Assembly (NCBI GenBank): GCA_022511125.1 | Contig: JAFLSD010000003.1 | Coordinates: forward strand, 124,001 to 188,000 | Direction of reading: 5' to 3' | Length of the DNA stretch: 64,000 nt | From: Paramuribaculum sp. | Lineage (GTDB): Bacteria > Bacteroidota > Bacteroidia > Bacteroidales > Muribaculaceae | Part shown: in pieces, positions 16,220 through 24,790 of the stretch | Layout of the letters: each line of letters opens with the position of its first letter | Position numbering within the stretch: the first letter of the stretch is position 1 | Notes under the pieces: generated by a model | The model's input: only the letters and a program-made list of their open reading frames with translations | Told to the model about the DNA's origin: nothing | The model's database searches: none | Program-made: the position numbers and the translations under genes

Positions 16220-17539
16220 TTATTTTTCGCGCATGTAGATGTTGATGGGCGTACCTTTAAAGTCCCAGTTTTCCCTTATCTTGTTTTCAAGATAGCGCTT
16301 ATAAGGTTCTTTTACCCACTGGGGAAGATTGCAGAAGAATATGAATGTGGGTACAAGCGATCCTTTCAGCATCGTCACATATTTAATTTTCACATATTTA
16401 CCCTTGTTGGCTGGAGGAGGATAAGCCCCTATTACTTCGAGCATCACGGTGTTGAGTTGGGAAGTAGGAACTATTCTCTTACGGTTGTTATAAACTTCCA
16501 TAGCGGTTTCTAACACCTTAAATATTCTTTGTTTAGTAAGAGCTGAAGTGAATAGAATCGGGAAGTCGGTGAAAGGAGCGAAGCGATCGCGTATGGCATT
16601 TTCGAAATGCCTGATCGCTACCTGTGATTTATCCTCGACGAGATCCCATTTATTGACACAGACAACGAGGCCTTTTTTATTTTTCTGAATGAGAGAGAAT
16701 ATGTTGGCGTCCTGAGCTTCGATTCCCCGCGTGGCATCAATCATAAGTATGCAGACATCAGAAGCTTCTATAGCTCTGATAGAGCGGATTACCGAATAAT
16801 ATTCGATGTTTTCGTTTACTTTGTTTTTCTTTCGTATGCCGGCTGTATCGACAAGATAGAAGTCGAAGCCGAATTTGTCGTAACGGGTATAAATGCTGTC
16901 GCGTGTGGTGCCGGCTATGTCTGTGACAATATGGCGGTCTTCACCGATAAATGCATTTATGAGCGATGATTTGCCGGCGTTAGGTCGTCCCACTATAGCA
17001 AATTTGGGTATATCGTCGAGTGTATCGAGTTCATCATCGCTCTTTTCGGGAAGTTTCTTGACCACTTCATCAAGCAGATCTCCTGTTCCGAATCCACTTA
17101 CGGCTGATATAGGATAAGGTTCGCCAAGGCCGAGCGAATAAAATTCAGGGACGTTATAGAGCCATTCGTTCGAGTCTACTTTGTTTGCTACCAGTATTAC
17201 GGGTTTTTTCGACTTACGGAGAATTTCTGCGATGTGGTCGTCGAGATCGGTCACACCATTCATTGCGTCGACGACGAAAAGTATTTCATCTGCCTGCTCG
17301 ATAGCAAGCTCTACCTGACGGTTGATTTCTCCTTCGAAGATGTCTTCCGAATTAACCACCCATCCGCCGGTATCGATGATTGAGAATTCCTTTCCGTTCC
17401 AATCTACTTTCCCATACTGTCGATCGCGGGTTGTGCCGGCTGTATCATCGACTATGGCTGTCCGGCTCTCGGTCAATCGGTTGAACAGTGTTGATTTTCC
17501 GACGTTGGGCCGTCCTACTATAGCTACCATTTGTCCCAT
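16220..17539 (-). CDS. der: Ribosome biogenesis GTPase Der (EngA)
   Basis: A 439-residue protein with two tandem GTPase domains followed by a KH-like domain. The first G domain has 'GRPNVGKST' (P loop), 'DTAGTT', 'DTGG' and 'NKVD'; the second has 'GRPNAGKSS', 'DTAGI' and 'NKWD'. The KH-like C terminus contains '[20 protein letters not shown]'. Der acts in 50S subunit assembly. Length and layout are normal. It is last in the DUF177-rpmF-fabH-era-der operon and ends at the terminator at 16156-16197. Confidence 0.98.
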   Translation of the reverse strand: MGQMVAIVGRPNVGKSTLFNRLTESRTAIVDDTAGTTRDRQYGKVDWNGKEFSIIDTGGWVVNSEDIFEGEINRQVELAIEQADEILFVVDAMNGVTDLDDHIAEILRKSKKPVILVANKVDSNEWLYNVPEFYSLGLGEPYPISAVSGFGTGDLLDEVVKKLPEKSDDELDTLDDIPKFAIVGRPNAGKSSLINAFIGEDRHIVTDIAGTTRDSIYTRYDKFGFDFYLVDTAGIRKKNKVNENIEYYSVIRSIRAIEASDVCILMIDATRGIEAQDANIFSLIQKNKKGLVVCVNKWDLVEDKSQVAIRHFENAIRDRFAPFTDFPILFTSALTKQRIFKVLETAMEVYNNRKRIVPTSQLNTVMLEVIGAYPPPANKGKYVKIKYVTMLKGSLVPTFIFFCNLPQWVKEPYKRYLENKIRENWDFKGTPINIYMREK

Positions 17540-17579
17540 ATCTCTCTTTTTCTAAATAGTTGAAAACTTATAGTCTGTC

Positions 17580-18494
17580 TTATTCTATATATCCGAATGA
17601 ACGGAGCTTATTCTCTCGGTTTCTCCAGTTTGGTTCTACCTTTACAAACAATTCAAGGTAAACACTTTTACCAAAGAAAGTTTCGATGTCTTTTCGCGCT
17701 TCAATTCCAACTTTTTTCAGTCTTGAACCTCCTTTTCCGATCAAGATGGCCTTCTGACTGTCGCGTTCCACATAAATCACTGCCATAATATGGATAGCAC
17801 CTTCTTTCTCATCGAATTTTTCCACTATGACTTCCGACGAGTAAGGCACCTCCTTATCATAATTCAACAGTATTTTCTCGCGAATTATTTCCGTGACAAA
17901 AAAGCGTGCCGGCTTGTCGGTCAAAGCATCTTTTCCGAAATATGGGGCTGACTCCGGAAGAAGCGAAACTATGCGTTGCATCAGGTTCGTGACATTGAAA
18001 TGTTCTGTCGCACTTGTAGGAAATATTTCAGCATTTGGGAGAATCTGCTTCCAGCGATCAACGAGAGCTTCGAGTTCACCTTGTCCTTTAAGCAGGTCTA
18101 TCTTATTTATCACGAGTAGAACCGGAACGGTTTCCTTCGCAACTTTTGCTAAAAATGCCTGATTTTTGACGGGATCTTCCACCACATCAGTAACATAAAG
18201 CAAAATATCGGCATCGGTCAATGCTCCTTCGGAAAAACCGAGCATACTCTCTTGAAGCTTGTATTTCGGCGCAAGCACTCCGGGGGTGTCGGAGAAAACG
18301 ATCTGATATTCGGGTGTGTTGACTATACCCATGATGCGATGACGGGTTGTCTGTGCCTTACTTGTAATTATGCTTACACGTTCGCCCACAAGGTCGTTCA
18401 TAAGTGTTGACTTCCCTACATTGGGATTGCCTACTATATTTACGAATCCGGCTTTGTGACCGGGCTTGATCGATGTATTTTTTTCTTCTTGCAT
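17580..18494 (-). CDS. era: GTPase Era
   Basis: About 304 residues from the ATG at 18494 ('MQEEKNTSIKPGHKAGFVNI'); an upstream ATG at 18572 would add a hydrophobic stretch absent from Era. The G domain shows 'GNPNVGKST', 'TTRHRIMGI', 'DTPGV' and 'NKIDLLKG'. The C-terminal KH domain has 'KAILIGKGGSRLKKVGIEAR', the GxxG loop that binds 16S rRNA. Era acts in 30S maturation. The gene lies between fabH and der in the operon, 40 bp before der. Confidence 0.97.
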   Translation of the reverse strand: MQEEKNTSIKPGHKAGFVNIVGNPNVGKSTLMNDLVGERVSIITSKAQTTRHRIMGIVNTPEYQIVFSDTPGVLAPKYKLQESMLGFSEGALTDADILLYVTDVVEDPVKNQAFLAKVAKETVPVLLVINKIDLLKGQGELEALVDRWKQILPNAEIFPTSATEHFNVTNLMQRIVSLLPESAPYFGKDALTDKPARFFVTEIIREKILLNYDKEVPYSSEVIVEKFDEKEGAIHIMAVIYVERDSQKAILIGKGGSRLKKVGIEARKDIETFFGKSVYLELFVKVEPNWRNRENKLRSFGYIE

Positions 18495-18582
18495 AACGTT
18501 ATATTTTTTTGTCTTTTCAAAATATAACAAAAATAGCACCCTAAAAGATGCTATTTTCATAATTTTTTTCAATCACCGGTAG

Positions 18583-19566
18583 TCAAAGATCCCAGATTAG
18601 ATACATTGCGCCCCAAGTGAAACCTGCTCCGAAAGCAGTGAGAATCATTTTGTCGCCTTTTTTCAGACGCGACTTGTATTCGTCGATACAGAGAGGTATT
18701 GAAGCTGCGCTGGTATTACCATAGTGTTCTATGTTAACAAGCACTTTTTCGGGAGCTATACCGGCTCTGGATGATGTCGCTTCTATGATTCGAAGATTGG
18801 CCTGATGTGGTACGAGCCAATCGACATCGTCCATAGTCAAATTGTTGCGTTTAGCTACGTCGAGGGTGGATTCGAGCATATCGGTGACAGCATGTTTGTA
18901 GACATATCTGCCGTCCTGGAATACGTAGTGGTCACCGTTGGCTACCGTTTCTGCCGATGCCGGAAGAACCGAGCCGCCCGCTCTCATCAGCAGATGGTCG
19001 CGACCCTCTCCATCGACATGGAACACTGCATCAATCACACCGGTCTTTTCTTCAGTAGGTTCGATTAATACTGCGGCAGCCGCATCGCCGAAAAGCGGAC
19101 AGGTGGTACGATCCTTATAGTTGACCATCGACGACATCATTTCAGCCGCCACTATTATGACTTTCTTTTTAAGTCCCGAGCGGATGTATGCCGAGCCGTC
19201 CTCAAGCGCTACGAGAAATCCTGCACATGCGGCCTGAATATCGTATGCGTAAGCATTTTTTAATCCACAACGGTGAGCAATGACTGAACCGGTTGAGGGG
19301 AATCTGTAATCGGGATTAGACGTGGCGCAAATGAGCAGTTCCACTTCCTCCGGTTTGGTTCCTGTTTCGGCTAAAAGCTTTTCAACAGCTTTCGCCCCCA
19401 TATACGAGGATCCTTCTCCCTCTTTCTTGAGTATTCTGCGCTCTTTTATTCCAACTCTTGTAGTGATCCATTCATCATTGGTATCAACCATTTTGGAGAG
19501 CATATCATTGTCGAGAATATCGTCGGGCACATAAGAAGCTATACCCGAAATTCTTGCATACAGCAT
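18583..19566 (-). CDS. fabH: Beta-ketoacyl-ACP synthase III
   Basis: About 327 residues from the ATG at 19566 ('MLYARISGIASYVPDDILDN'); the longer frame from 19608 adds 14 unlikely residues. It catalyses the first condensation in type II fatty acid synthesis. The catalytic triad is visible: Cys114 in 'QAACAGFL', His in 'LVPHQANLRI', Asn in 'EHYGNTSAAS'. Family motifs 'DEWITTRVGIKERR' and 'MILTAFGAGFTWGA' are present. It lies between rpmF and era, as in many bacteria where lipid and ribosome genes are linked. Confidence 0.97.
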   Translation of the reverse strand: MLYARISGIASYVPDDILDNDMLSKMVDTNDEWITTRVGIKERRILKKEGEGSSYMGAKAVEKLLAETGTKPEEVELLICATSNPDYRFPSTGSVIAHRCGLKNAYAYDIQAACAGFLVALEDGSAYIRSGLKKKVIIVAAEMMSSMVNYKDRTTCPLFGDAAAAVLIEPTEEKTGVIDAVFHVDGEGRDHLLMRAGGSVLPASAETVANGDHYVFQDGRYVYKHAVTDMLESTLDVAKRNNLTMDDVDWLVPHQANLRIIEATSSRAGIAPEKVLVNIEHYGNTSAASIPLCIDEYKSRLKKGDKMILTAFGAGFTWGAMYLIWDL

Positions 19567-19665
19567 ATCGTTTGTGGATTTAATTAGCGGTTTAAATAGC
19601 AAAAACATCTCCCAAGCGACTCTTCCGTCTCCTCGGGAGATTAATAATTTCTAACTACAGCGCGA

Positions 19666-19851
19666 TCAGACTGTTTCAGCCTTTTCAATTACGACTCTAC
19701 CGCGATAGAATCCGCATACTCCACACACTGTGTGATAGATGTGCCATGAACCGCAATTCGGGCAAAGCGCGATCGTTGGAGTAACAGCTTTATCGTGAGT
19801 TCTGCGTTTTGCTGTACGGGTTTTCGATTGTTTTCGTTTAGGATGTGCCAT
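19666..19851 (-). CDS. rpmF: 50S ribosomal protein L32
   Basis: A 61-residue protein beginning 'MAHPKRKQSKTRTAKRR', with a zinc ribbon of two CxxC pairs ('CPNCG' and 'CGVCG'), so this is the zinc-binding form. The length is normal. It sits directly between the DUF177 gene and fabH, an arrangement widely conserved in bacteria. Confidence 0.98.
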   Translation of the reverse strand: MAHPKRKQSKTRTAKRRTHDKAVTPTIALCPNCGSWHIYHTVCGVCGFYRGRVVIEKAETV

Positions 19852-19904
19852 TGTCTTATAGTTTTCTTATTTTGTTTCTTATTTTTAAATAGCTTTTTTA
19901 AATG

Positions 19905-20483
19905 TCAGTCCTGAGATAGATTTTTCAGTGCATCCCACCGAGGATCCGTCCGCTGTTCGGAAGCAGTGTCCATAGAGTCAATCTCGTCCATCAGACTTTC
20001 TTCGAGAGCCGCGTCCTCGTCGTCAGCACTCTGAGCCCTGTGTTTCTTAAGCATGGCGCTCATAGCCCTATTGCATTTCCCAAGCGGGTGAACATGTTTG
20101 ATAGGTATGGTAAGAGCCACCGTATCGTAAATCATATACGCGACATTCAAATAATTATCGCTTTCCGGTATGATGAGAAGGTCGTCGGAATCGTCATTAT
20201 AATCGTCGCCGTATTTCACATTAATAGCGTAGACAGTGTCCACCGGGAATTCCAGATCGTCGAGACATCTGTCGCACAGTAGTGTCAGAATACCTTCTAT
20301 GGCAAACTGGAGCTCGTAGAGATCGCCCTGATGTTTAACCGTCAATCCGACATGAACCTGGGCGTCGCGGATATCCTCGTTTTCCATATTTTTGAAAAAC
20401 GTTTTCGTCAGATCGTACTCGAAATTATGAGTCCCTTCCGACATGGTTTTCAGCGGCAATTTATATTCTGTGAATTTACCCAC
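19905..20483 (-). CDS. DUF177 (YceD) family protein
   Basis: A 192-residue protein with the DUF177 core: 'GILTLLCDRCLDDLEFPVDT' with a CxxC-type pair, 'DDLLIIPESDNYLNVAYMIY', 'DTVALTIPIKHVHPLGKCNR'. YceD-like proteins are encoded next to rpmF and are linked to 23S rRNA maturation or lipid-ribosome coordination. The C terminus is acidic (residues 150-185). It is upstream of rpmF with a 53-bp gap, as expected for this family. Confidence 0.88.
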   Translation of the reverse strand: MGKFTEYKLPLKTMSEGTHNFEYDLTKTFFKNMENEDIRDAQVHVGLTVKHQGDLYELQFAIEGILTLLCDRCLDDLEFPVDTVYAINVKYGDDYNDDSDDLLIIPESDNYLNVAYMIYDTVALTIPIKHVHPLGKCNRAMSAMLKKHRAQSADDEDAALEESLMDEIDSMDTASEQRTDPRWDALKNLSQD

Positions 20484-20588
20484 GGTTTGACGAATGAAGC
20501 TTTTATTTTATATCTATTTCAAAAAATGTGAAAAAAACGGTGCAAAGATAGCGATTAAGTTGCTTTTCACCAAATAGGCCTAACGGGC

Positions 20589-21275
20589 TTACTTCGCCTG
20601 TTCGCTTTGCAGTTCGGCTCTCTTGATGTATTTTTGAATCTCTATACCTGTTTGGGCAGCGTATGTAGGATAATCTTTTTCTATATCCTTATACATCTCG
20701 GCTTCCGCTTTGTAATCTCCTTTTTCTCTGAGCACTGTGGCTGCTTTAAGCATAAACAGAGGTGTATAGGCCGGATTCTCGTCAGAAAGCTTAATAGCCT
20801 GTTTGAAGCAATCCAAAGCTTTGTCGAGCTGTTTGAGATTTACATAGCAGTCGCCTTCGAGACTTTTGCTCGACGCACCGATGATAGATTCTGTAGCTTT
20901 GTATTTCTTAAGATATTTGATGGCCTCTTCATATTTGCCGTCGCGATATAGCAGTATAGCGGCATTGAGAGCGGCGCGGTTGCCTGCATCATAGCCGTAA
21001 TTATCGGCCACTTGTTTATACTGATGTAAAGCCGTAGAGTCGTTTCCTGTCGTCATTGTGATGTCAGCCTGTCCTATAGCGTCGTCGGCAGCCTGAATAG
21101 CCGGTTTACGGATAGCATAGATGTAAATCAGTATAACGCATACAATTATAGCGAGGACAATTATAGACCACATAATGGCTTTCTGCCCTTTTTGAATTTG
21201 ATTTATGAGGCCGGTAGTTTTTTCAACTTGTTCTTCCTGAGCCTGTAGGTTCTGGTTTTGGTTGTCGTTTGCCAT
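20589..21275 (-). CDS. Membrane-anchored tetratricopeptide repeat protein
   Basis: A 228-residue protein with a cytosolic N terminus rich in Gln/Asn, one transmembrane helix (about residues 35-57, 'IMWSIIVLAIIVCVILIYIY') and then TPR repeats: 'DNYGYDAGNRAALNAAILLY', 'GKYEEAIKYLKKYKA', 'KQLDKALDCFKQAIKLSDEN', 'GDYKAEAEMYKDIEKDYPTY'. The architecture resembles YfgM, which works with membrane secretion and chaperone factors; this is only an analogy. It precedes the DUF177 operon on the same strand with a gap of about 105 bp. Confidence 0.8.
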   Translation of the reverse strand: MANDNQNQNLQAQEEQVEKTTGLINQIQKGQKAIMWSIIVLAIIVCVILIYIYAIRKPAIQAADDAIGQADITMTTGNDSTALHQYKQVADNYGYDAGNRAALNAAILLYRDGKYEEAIKYLKKYKATESIIGASSKSLEGDCYVNLKQLDKALDCFKQAIKLSDENPAYTPLFMLKAATVLREKGDYKAEAEMYKDIEKDYPTYAAQTGIEIQKYIKRAELQSEQAK

Positions 21276-21469
21276 CGTTGATATATGTTTCTTAAATTAT
21301 CGTTTATAGTGCCGAAAGAGGTTAGTTTCGACATTTCAGCCTGCAAAATTAATTGTTTTTCCTTAAAATTGAAAGTTTTATTTCGATTCTTTTGGTTTTC
21401 TACAATAATTCGCTACTGTTTTATAGTCAAAAAGGGACTGGATTGAGCATCAAGCTGCCTTTCTCGCTC

Positions 21470-21500
21470 TTGCCTGTATGGATTTACTTCATTAACTTTG
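21470..21500 (+). promoter_or_regulatory. Promoter of the DUF4836-ABC-phosphatase operon
   Basis: TTG (21470-21472), a 20-base spacer and TAACTTTG (21493-21500) lie 18 bp upstream of the ATG at 21519. Confidence 0.75.
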
Positions 21501-21518
21501 TGATAAAAATTTGTCATT

Positions 21519-22895
21519 ATGAAGAAAAGCATAGTATGGTTAGCCGGTTTCATATTGCCGTTTTACTTTCTTTCGTCGTGTAGTGAATCAAGGGAACTTA
21601 TGGCAGAAATACCTGCGGATTCTGAAGTCATAGCACGTATTGATGCCAGAAGCCTGCTTGAGCTCATGGATTTAGAAACGGATGATGGTTCAATAAAAAT
21701 ATCATCCCAATTACAGAAAATTCTTGACGAAAACGAGGTGCAAATATCGGACAATCTATTTCCGACGATATTAGAATATTTAGAATCTGATGATATATTC
21801 TTCTTTACTTCCAAAGGTGGTTCGACATGGGTGGTGGCCAAATCTACAGATAGTGACGGGCTTAAAAAATTCCTTTCGGACAACGGACTGGCATCTTCAA
21901 AGGAAGGAGGTTATGAGACCATGGCGTCAAATTCCTATGGCAAATGGTTTTTGAAAGGCGACCTCGTTTGGTGGAACACGACTGGAAATACCTCCACGCC
22001 TTCAGATCTTGTCAACTCCATAAAAAAGGATGGATCGATAGGCGATGTGCCGGGTGCAGGCGATTTCCTTCGCAGAGATGGCACTTTCAAAGTGGCTGTA
22101 CGTAATCCGGCCGACAAAGGTCAATGGATTTGCGGCGACGTTAAGTTCGAGGGTGCAGAGATGAAGATTGAAGCATTAGCCTATAATGCGGAAGGAACTC
22201 AAATTCATGACGCTGTGTTGGCTCCGATCAATACCGGATTTCTCAGATATATACCTGAGAATCCAATGTTCGTTGGAGCAGCGGGGTTGACAAAAAATTT
22301 CAACTGGAAACTGATAGGGACTTTCTGCAGCCGTTTCGGACTGGAAGCTTATGCAGTTTACGAGTCACTACTTCCGGCGCTTAAGTCCATAGACGGCACT
22401 TTAGCGGTGGCCGCCGAATATAAAGGGCAGGAATTGGCTGACACTGAAGATTTATTTGACTTTAATTATAAAAATTACAAATTTATTATTCTCGCCGAAA
22501 TGAAGAGCGAGAATGCTTTGGCTACCATTTCAAATATTCGGCAGATGCTGGCTCTTAACGGCATGAGCCCGGATACAACTATCCCCGACAGAATGACGAT
22601 CAACTATTTCGGATTTACTATAAGTGTGATCTATCAGAATGGTTATCTGATGATTTCCAACTATGTTCCGGATGAAAGCAGTGACATGTCGATGGGAGCG
22701 AGATTCGAGGGTAATCATCTGTGTGCCGTATTGAATTTAAACAATCAAAGATTAAGTCAATTTACCGGAGAGGACTTTTCTTTCGGAATAGATGCCAATG
22801 TTAACATCCATGACAATAAAGGATTTATTACGGTGAAACTGACAGACCAACCGTTACCTTTCCTTTTGGCAATAATTAAAAACGCATTGCGATGA
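21519..22895 (+). CDS. DUF4836 family lipoprotein
   Basis: A 458-residue protein with a lipoprotein signal: hydrophobic residues 5-18, then 'FLSSCSES' with the lipobox cysteine at 21. The body fits DUF4836 of Bacteroidales: 'IPADSEVIARIDARSLLELM', 'GKWFLKGDLVWWNTTG', 'FLRYIPENPMFVGAAGL'. The family has no known function; it is predicted to be a periplasmic or outer-membrane lipoprotein. Its last 4 bases overlap the start of the ABC ATPase gene, so it is translationally coupled to the transporter and may be its extracytoplasmic partner (inference). Confidence 0.85.
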   Translation: MKKSIVWLAGFILPFYFLSSCSESRELMAEIPADSEVIARIDARSLLELMDLETDDGSIKISSQLQKILDENEVQISDNLFPTILEYLESDDIFFFTSKGGSTWVVAKSTDSDGLKKFLSDNGLASSKEGGYETMASNSYGKWFLKGDLVWWNTTGNTSTPSDLVNSIKKDGSIGDVPGAGDFLRRDGTFKVAVRNPADKGQWICGDVKFEGAEMKIEALAYNAEGTQIHDAVLAPINTGFLRYIPENPMFVGAAGLTKNFNWKLIGTFCSRFGLEAYAVYESLLPALKSIDGTLAVAAEYKGQELADTEDLFDFNYKNYKFIILAEMKSENALATISNIRQMLALNGMSPDTTIPDRMTINYFGFTISVIYQNGYLMISNYVPDESSDMSMGARFEGNHLCAVLNLNNQRLSQFTGEDFSFGIDANVNIHDNKGFITVKLTDQPLPFLLAIIKNALR

Positions 22896-23575
22896 CTCAG
22901 CAAAGAACAACTGTTGAAATCAACTCCATCACTATCAACAGCCTTCTGCCACGTGTTTTCTCGGGTATGGAACGCGACGAATCGATAGCGTCGTCGGAAG
23001 TTTGGTTGAAGAAACTTAAATTCGAGCGAGGAGAGAAAATCCTGATAAGAGCCGAGTCAGGCAAAGGAAAGTCATCGCTTTTAAGCTTCATTTACGGGCG
23101 ACGTACTGACTATTCGGGTTCTATTGATTTTGACTCTGATAATATCAGAAACATCGGCATCGGACGATGGTGCGACATCCGTCGTCGATCATTGGCATGG
23201 TTGCCTCAGGAAATGGCTCTTTTCTCTGAACTGACAGCGCGCGATAATGTCAGACTGAAAAATGATCTGACATCGTTTCGTTCCGACGAATGGATTGAAA
23301 AAGCATTCTCTGTGTTGGAAATAGACAACCGCATCGATACCCCCGCAGGCATTCTCTCAGTGGGTCAACAGCAGAGAGTGGCCATAATTCGTTCGTTATG
23401 TCAACCGATGGCTTTCCTTCTTCTCGACGAGCCGGTGAGCCATCTTGACCCGCGCACAAACCGTCTCGCCGCATCTCTTATCGAACAGACTCTCGACGAA
23501 ACGGGAGCAGCCTTGATTACGACCTCGGTTGGAAACAATCTTTCCGTGGACTTTGACAAAGAAATTGTGCTATGA
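22892..23575 (+). CDS. ABC transporter ATP-binding protein
   Basis: A 227-residue ATPase. The Walker A region reads 'AESGKGKSS' (GxGKS preserved, first Gly replaced); the Q loop is 'AWLPQEMALFSELTARDNV', the signature 'LSVGQQQRVAI', Walker B 'FLLLDEPVSHLD', and an unusual 'TTSVG' stands where the H-loop histidine normally lies. It resembles MacB/LolD-type ATPases. It overlaps both neighbours by 4 bases (ATGA), giving a lipoprotein-ATPase-permease set. The missing H-loop His and altered P loop suggest a divergent, possibly mechanotransmission-type, transporter. Confidence 0.87.
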   Translation: MTQQRTTVEINSITINSLLPRVFSGMERDESIASSEVWLKKLKFERGEKILIRAESGKGKSSLLSFIYGRRTDYSGSIDFDSDNIRNIGIGRWCDIRRRSLAWLPQEMALFSELTARDNVRLKNDLTSFRSDEWIEKAFSVLEIDNRIDTPAGILSVGQQQRVAIIRSLCQPMAFLLLDEPVSHLDPRTNRLAASLIEQTLDETGAALITTSVGNNLSVDFDKEIVL

Positions 23576-24783
23576 GTAAGAAAAGTAATTATAAGAATAT
23601 TGTTACCCGGCTGCTGCGGAAAAACATAAGCGCTACACAATTGATCGGATATGCGTTGGCCAGTATGCTGGGATTGACGATCGTTATAGTGGCAGTAAAA
23701 TTCTACAGCGATGTGCGCGCCGCATCCGAGGAAGACACTACGATTGGTCGCGATTATCTTATAATACAGCGATCTGTGGAGGGACTGGGCAGTCTGTTCG
23801 GAGAGTCCGACACCGGATTCACCGAGAAAGATATCAACGAACTCAAATCTCAACCCTGGGTTAAAAAGGCCGGAGCTTTCACATCGGCTGAATACAACGT
23901 GTCTGCCACCATAGATATGGGAGGACGGAGTCTCTCGACTGCATTATTTTTCGAATCTATCCCCGATGACTATATCGACGTAAAATCTTCCGATTGGAAA
24001 TTCGAGCCAGGTAAATCAAAACATGTGCCTATTATCATCAGCAAGGATTATCTGGCTCTGTATAACTTCGGTTTTGCGGCCTCTCGCGGTATGCCGCAGT
24101 TGAGCGAAAATATGATGTCTCTGATTCCTGTAAAAGTTTCGCTTAGCGGGAAAGGAAAGCAGGAGTGGGTAGATGCCAGGATTGTAGGTTTCTCTTCCCG
24201 TCTCAATACGATTGCCGTACCTCAGGAGTTCATGGATTGGGCCAACAGACGCTTCGGCGAGAAGTCCTCATTGCCATCGCGCCTTATTGTAGAGACAACC
24301 TCTCCGGGCGATCCTCGCATATCCCAGTTCCTTAAAGAAAAGGATTACGAACTCGCCGGCGACAAGGACGCACTCGGCAGGACTTCCTATTTCCTCAAAA
24401 TCATCACCGGTGTAGTATCGACCATAGGCCTGGTAATCAGCATCCTTTCGCTCGGGATATTACTTCTCAGCATCTGGTTGCTGCTCTACAAAAACCGATC
24501 GAAGACAGAGAGACTGATGCTTCTCGGTTATTCCCCGTCGCAGATATGCGGTCGTTACTATCTCCTCATCGCGATCGTCAACGGTATTGTTTTCGTGATA
24601 TCAATCATTGCAATGCTCCTGATTTCTTTAGTCTGGAAAGCTTCGCTCGAAACCATGTCACTCACAACAGGCTCGCCGTGGGCTGCTATAATTACCGGTG
24701 TAATCTTGATCGGAATGACAACAGGCATCAGTTTTATTGCCGTCCGAAGATCTGTAATCAAATGCTTCCGTCCGGCAAAGTAA
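23572..24783 (+). CDS. ABC transporter permease (FtsX/MacB-like)
   Basis: A 403-residue membrane protein with one N-terminal transmembrane helix (about 23-42, 'LIGYALASMLGLTIVIVAVK'), a large periplasmic domain to about residue 275 ('VKKAGAFTSAEYNVSATIDM'), and three C-terminal helices ('IITGVVSTIGLVISILSLGI', 'YYLLIAIVNGIVFVISIIAM', 'AAIITGVILIGMTTGISFIA'). This is the FtsX/MacB topology, which usually moves lipoproteins or transmits signals rather than importing solutes. It is coupled to the ATPase by a 4-base overlap and followed after 7 bp by the phosphatase gene. Confidence 0.87.
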   Translation: MSKKSNYKNIVTRLLRKNISATQLIGYALASMLGLTIVIVAVKFYSDVRAASEEDTTIGRDYLIIQRSVEGLGSLFGESDTGFTEKDINELKSQPWVKKAGAFTSAEYNVSATIDMGGRSLSTALFFESIPDDYIDVKSSDWKFEPGKSKHVPIIISKDYLALYNFGFAASRGMPQLSENMMSLIPVKVSLSGKGKQEWVDARIVGFSSRLNTIAVPQEFMDWANRRFGEKSSLPSRLIVETTSPGDPRISQFLKEKDYELAGDKDALGRTSYFLKIITGVVSTIGLVISILSLGILLLSIWLLLYKNRSKTERLMLLGYSPSQICGRYYLLIAIVNGIVFVISIIAMLLISLVWKASLETMSLTTGSPWAAIITGVILIGMTTGISFIAVRRSVIKCFRPAK

Positions 24784-24790
24784 TCCTCCG